Below, piece after piece: positions 5,619-8,581 of a DNA stretch of 8,581 nt. The translations under genes and the position numbers were made by a program. Under the pieces are notes generated by a model. The model saw only the letters and a list, made by a program, of their open reading frames with translations, ran no database searches and was not told the origin of the DNA. How positions within the stretch are numbered: the stretch's first letter is position 1; every line of letters begins with the position of its first letter. Location: NCBI GenBank assembly GCA_046733315.1, contig JBKPOV010000210.1, positions 1 to 8,581 on the forward strand, in the 5' to 3' direction. The DNA is from VRUE01 sp046733315 (lineage in GTDB: Bacteria > Actinomycetota > Thermoleophilia > Solirubrobacterales > 70-9).

Positions 5619-7955
5619 ATGACTTCCCGTGTTGACATGCACTGCCACTCCACCGCCTCGCAGCTTTCGCGGCTTGGGGTTCAGCGATCGCTGGGGCTGC
5701 CCGAGTGCGCGACGCCGCCCGAGGAGGTCTACGAGCTGGCCAAGCGGCGGGGGATGGACTTCGTCACGATCACCGACCACGACACGATCGAGGGATGTCT
5801 GCAGCTCACCGATCGTCGCGATTGCTTCGTCTCCGAGGAGCTGACCGCTCGCTTCGCCGGCGAGCCCCAAGCGGTTCACGTCCTCTGTTACGGGATCACT
5901 CCCGGAGACCACGAGTGGCTGCAGGCACATGCCGGCGACGTTGAAGCCTGTGCCGCATACCTCGCCGAGAAGGAGATCGCCTGCGCGCTCGCGCACCCGT
6001 TCTTCAACGTCGCCGCGCCGCTGACCCCGCGGCACCGCCGTCGCCTCGCCGAGCTCTTCCCGATCTGGGAGGTGCGCAACGGCTCGCGTGCGGCGGAGCT
6101 CAACATGCCCGCTGAGATCTACATCGAGACGCACGGGGGTACCGGGATCGGCGGCTCCGACGATCACGCCGGCGTGGACATCGGCCGCACCTTCACCGAA
6201 GCGCCCGCGGCCGCCACGCCGGAAGAGTTTCTGCACCACCTGCGCAGCGGGGCGGCGGAGGCCGGCGGCGAGCAGGGAAGCGCCGCCAAGTGGGCCCACG
6301 CGGCGATGGCCCTAGCCACCCGCGCCCTCGCCCTGCCCGGCTCCGGTGCGCCTTATCCCTCCTATGAGGGGGAAAGGCGCACCGGAGCGGTCGATCCGGC
6401 GACGGTGCTGAAGATCGCCCAGCGAACGATCAGCGAGGGGGCGGCGCGCGAGGGCAAGGTTGCAGCTGACATCGGGCCCGACGACGCTCGGGCACTGCTC
6501 GAGGCCTGGCTGCGCTCGATCGAGCTCGACCTGCGCGGGCCGGAGCTGCTCGCCTATCTGCAGGCTGAGGACTTCTCCCACGCCGCCCTCTACCGCCGTG
6601 CCCGCCGTTCCCATGAGCGGCGACTGCGCGGTGCGATCTCCGACGGCTCTGCAGCCGCACGCGAAGGCAACGTCGCCGGAGCGCTCGGCGGTCTCTTCGA
6701 TGCGGTGATGCCAGCCGTGCCCTACGCGCCGGCGACCACCTTTCTCGGCGCTGAGAAGGCGAAGCTGGCGAGCCGGGCGGGCGAGCGGCCGCGAATCGCG
6801 CTGATCGTCGACGGGATCGGCGCCAAGCACGGGGTTACCGCGACGATCGAGAAGATCCGCGAGCTCGGCGTGCCGGGCTTCGAGATCGAGGTGGTCGGCA
6901 CCGATGCCGGTGTCGACAGGCGGTTGCCAGCTGCCGCCGAGCTCGAGGTGCCCTTCTACGCGGGAATGAGCCTCGGCGTCCCCAGTCTCCCCGGTTTGGC
7001 CGAGACCCTGGCGGAAGGGCGTTACGACGCGATCCACGTCACCGCGCCCGGTCCGGCCGGCGTCGCCGCGATGCTGCTCAACCGGATCGCCGGTACACCG
7101 CTGATCGCCAGCTACCACACCGAGCTGGCCGCCTACGCGGGCTTGCGCAGCGGCGACGGCAGCCTCGAGTCGCTCGCCATGGCCGCACTCGGCGCCTTCT
7201 ACGGTGCCCCCTCGCTGGTTCTCTCGCCAAGCCCCGCGGCGGACCGCTCGCTGCTCGCGCTCGGGGTTGAGCCAGCTCGCCTGGGCCGCTGGGAGCGCGG
7301 CGTCGACGTATCCCGATTCGATCCCGGCAAGGCAGCGCGCGAGGACTTCCCCGGCGAGGTCAAGGTCCTCTACGCCGGTCGCCTTACTCGTGAGAAGGGC
7401 GTCGACTTGCTCGCCGAGAGCTTCCTGCGCGCCCGTAAAGCGGACCCGAGGCTGCACCTACTGCTCGCCGGGGGTGGTCCGGAGGAGGGCGAGCTGCGCT
7501 CGCGGCTGGGCGAGCATGCGACCTTCCTCGGTTGGCTCGAGGGCGATGAGCTGGCACGCGCCTACGCCAGCGCCGATGTCTTCCTCTTCTGCTCGACCAC
7601 CGACACCTACGGCCAGGTCGTACTCGAGGCGGGAGCCAGCGGCGTTCCGGTTGTCGCCGTCGCCGAGGGCGGGCCGGCTTCCCTGGTGGAGAATCGTCAT
7701 ACCGGAATGCTCTGCCAGGCCGACGCCGATCACATCGCCGGCACGCTCCTGCAGTTGGCGGCCTCGCCGCTCTTGCGCCGCCACCTCGGCGCCTCCGCGG
7801 TGCGCGCCGCCCGCGAGCGCTCCTGGGGCCGCGCGATGGAGCAGCTCGCCGCCGGCTACCGTCGCATTCTCGGCATCGATTTGCGCAGCCGACTTTCGCC
7901 CACCCCTGGTGTGGTGAAGGTCGGCAGCGCCGACGCCTCCGTGCACGCCGCCTGA
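5619..7955 (+). CDS. PHP metallo-phosphoesterase / GT4 glycosyltransferase fusion protein
   Basis: A 778-aa two-enzyme protein with no signal peptide, so probably cytoplasmic or membrane-associated. Residues about 5-210 form a PHP domain with a full set of metal-ligand motifs: H8/H10 (MHCHST), D53/H54/D55 (ITDHDTIEG), E73/E74, H87, H126 (ALAHPF) and D181/D182/H183 (GGSDDHAG). PHP domains act as metal-dependent phosphoesterases. Residues about 215-385 are a helical, Ala/Arg-rich region I do not recognise. Residues about 391-752 form a GT-B, GT4-like glycosyltransferase: HGVTATIEKIRE (404-415), AGRLTREKGVDLL (586-598), AGGGPEE, and a D-x7-E version of the donor-site EX7E motif, D662 to E670 (DTYGQVVLEAGASGVP). 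GT4 members use nucleotide sugars to build glycolipids or polysaccharides; donor and acceptor are not readable here. The gene follows a PHO-box-like array and precedes ppk1 by 16 nt, which suggests a role under phosphate starvation. I recall similar PHP-GT pairings elsewhere but cannot check them. The domain calls are firm; the biological role is unknown. Confidence 0.92.
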   Translation: MTSRVDMHCHSTASQLSRLGVQRSLGLPECATPPEEVYELAKRRGMDFVTITDHDTIEGCLQLTDRRDCFVSEELTARFAGEPQAVHVLCYGITPGDHEWLQAHAGDVEACAAYLAEKEIACALAHPFFNVAAPLTPRHRRRLAELFPIWEVRNGSRAAELNMPAEIYIETHGGTGIGGSDDHAGVDIGRTFTEAPAAATPEEFLHHLRSGAAEAGGEQGSAAKWAHAAMALATRALALPGSGAPYPSYEGERRTGAVDPATVLKIAQRTISEGAAREGKVAADIGPDDARALLEAWLRSIELDLRGPELLAYLQAEDFSHAALYRRARRSHERRLRGAISDGSAAAREGNVAGALGGLFDAVMPAVPYAPATTFLGAEKAKLASRAGERPRIALIVDGIGAKHGVTATIEKIRELGVPGFEIEVVGTDAGVDRRLPAAAELEVPFYAGMSLGVPSLPGLAETLAEGRYDAIHVTAPGPAGVAAMLLNRIAGTPLIASYHTELAAYAGLRSGDGSLESLAMAALGAFYGAPSLVLSPSPAADRSLLALGVEPARLGRWERGVDVSRFDPGKAAREDFPGEVKVLYAGRLTREKGVDLLAESFLRARKADPRLHLLLAGGGPEEGELRSRLGEHATFLGWLEGDELARAYASADVFLFCSTTDTYGQVVLEAGASGVPVVAVAEGGPASLVENRHTGMLCQADADHIAGTLLQLAASPLLRRHLGASAVRAARERSWGRAMEQLAAGYRRILGIDLRSRLSPTPGVVKVGSADASVHAA
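6340..6388. repeat. Near-perfect 49-nt palindrome inside the PHP-GT gene
   Basis: The outer arms GCTCCGGTGCGCCTT (6340-6354) and AAGGCGCACCGGAGC (6374-6388) are perfect complements over 15 bp. After one unpaired A, TCCCTC (6356-6361) pairs with GGGGGA (6368-6373), including one G-T pair, leaving the loop CTATGA. The stem totals about 21 bp. It encodes residues about 241-257, a Gly/Pro/Ser linker directly after the PHP domain. It could be an mRNA structure that pauses the ribosome between domains, an internal processing or attenuation site, or a small palindromic element tolerated in a linker. Function is unknown. Confidence 0.7.
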
Positions 7956-7971
7956 GGCAGCGTGGATCGCT

Positions 7972-8581
7972 GTGCCGCCCGGGTACGATGAGCGGATCGA
8001 CGATCCTGCCCTCTACTTCAACCGAGAGCTGTCCTGGCTCGACTTCAATCAGCGGGTTCTGGAGCTCGCCGAGGATCCCGAAGTACCGCTGCTGGAGCAG
8101 GTCCGCTTCTGCGCGATCTACGCCTCTAACCTCGACGAGTTCTTCATGGTCAGGGTGGCGGGGCTGTTCGAGCAACTCGACGCGGGGATCGAGGCGGGCG
8201 GCCCCGATGGGATGAGACCGGGCGAGCAGATCGACGCAATCCAGGCCCGGGTGCTTGAGCTGGACGGCCGCCTCCACGCCTGTTTCGAGGGCGCGATTCG
8301 TCCCGCCCTCGAGGAACAGGGGATACGCATCGTCTCGCTCGACTCCGCCGGCGAGGAGGAGCGGCGCGAGATCGACGCCCGCTTCCACGAGCAGGTCTTC
8401 CCGGCGCTGACGCCGCTCGTCATCGGGATGGGCCGGCCCTTCCCCTACATCTCCAATCTGTCCCTGAGCCTCGCGGTGCTGCTGCGCGACCCGGACACCG
8501 AGAACGAGATCATCGCTCGCGTGAAGGTCCCGAAGGAGCTGCTCGGCCGGTTCCTGCCGCTCGGCGACGGCGGGACGACGT
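7972..8581 (+). CDS. ppk1: Polyphosphate kinase 1, N-terminal part (cut by window end)
   Basis: Ppk1 reversibly polymerises the terminal phosphate of ATP into polyphosphate and is usually membrane-associated. Only the first 203 codons are in view; the phospholipase-D-like catalytic domains with the autophosphorylated histidine lie beyond the end. The visible part is diagnostic: YFNRELSWLDFNQRVLELA (15-33), PLLEQVRFCAIYASNLDEFFMVRVAGL (39-65), which is the Ppk1 N-domain, and then FPALTPL (143-149) with RPFPYISNLSLSLAVL (155-170) opening the next domain. GTG 7972 is chosen because no other start is in frame between it and the upstream gene's end, and it places the first motif at the normal distance. 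GTGGA (7962-7966) is a modest ribosome-binding site 5 nt upstream. The gap from the PHP-GT stop is 16 nt, so the two genes are probably co-transcribed, possibly from the PHO-box-like region at 5528. Confidence 0.94.
   Translation, partial: MPPGYDERIDDPALYFNRELSWLDFNQRVLELAEDPEVPLLEQVRFCAIYASNLDEFFMVRVAGLFEQLDAGIEAGGPDGMRPGEQIDAIQARVLELDGRLHACFEGAIRPALEEQGIRIVSLDSAGEEERREIDARFHEQVFPALTPLVIGMGRPFPYISNLSLSLAVLLRDPDTENEIIARVKVPKELLGRFLPLGDGGTT

Noticed and set aside
5571..5622. Two tiny frames upstream of the PHP-GT gene (ATG 5571 to TAG 5603; GTG 5587 to TGA 5622, overlapping the ATG in ATGA) and an unused GGAGGTGA at 5583-5590.
   Set aside because: Neither frame has a correctly spaced ribosome-binding site, both are about 10 codons, and chance occurrence is likely. 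The ATGA overlap and the strong unused Shine-Dalgarno-like string are noted, but would need conservation in relatives to be taken as a leader peptide.
5385..8388. Reverse-strand open frames of 304, 381 and 334 codons (5385-6299, 6312-7457, 7384-8388).
   Set aside because: They mirror the PHP-GT and ppk1 genes, show no family motif, have no ribosome-binding site of note, and are explained by codon bias of the forward genes.
1..8581. Search by eye for tRNA, rRNA, CRISPR repeats, insertion sequences, integrase or attachment sites and toxin-antitoxin pairs.
   Set aside because: None was seen. The window is densely filled with conserved housekeeping-type genes in one orientation with uniform base composition, and no mobile-element signature is present.

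Overview
The window is a compact, all-forward, high-GC block of phosphate and polyphosphate genes. Near-exclusive G/C third positions, frequent GTG/TTG starts, 1-10 nt gene junctions and the protein styles (short single-domain Ppx, stand-alone CHAD proteins, a PHP-glycosyltransferase fusion) suggest an actinobacterium, perhaps of the Thermoleophilia/Solirubrobacterales type. That lineage is inferred from style only, not from a marker gene.

Layout: (1) 3-3521 is the high-affinity phosphate transporter and its regulator, pstC-pstA-pstB-phoU. The junctions are a 1-nt overlap, a 10-nt gap and a 6-nt gap. The binding-protein gene pstS would be expected upstream, outside the window. A perfect GC-rich hairpin sits at the 5' end of pstC. 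(2) 3522-3683 is a gene-free gap holding a long imperfect inverted repeat. (3) 3684-5518 holds an exopolyphosphatase (ppx) followed by two small overlapping genes. Each of these carries one half-repeat of a CHAD (polyphosphate-binding) domain. (4) 5519-5618 is a regulatory gap with three GTTCAC-like direct repeats at exact 11-nt spacing, the layout of an actinobacterial PhoP (PHO) box. (5) 5619-7955 encodes a 778-aa fusion of an N-terminal PHP metallo-phosphoesterase domain and a C-terminal GT4-type glycosyltransferase. A near-perfect 49-nt palindrome lies in its inter-domain linker. (6) 7972-8581 is the 5' part of polyphosphate kinase 1 (ppk1), cut by the window end.

The genes read as one phosphate economy: import (Pst), signalling and restraint (PhoU), storage as polyphosphate (Ppk1), retrieval (Ppx), and probable polyphosphate binding (CHAD pair). 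The PHP-glycosyltransferase, placed directly behind a PHO-box-like array and 16 nt ahead of ppk1, is the least explained member. One hypothesis is phosphate-sparing envelope or lipid remodelling: remove a phosphate with the PHP domain, add a sugar with the GT domain. The long reverse-strand open frames are shadows of these genes; no reverse-strand gene is supported.
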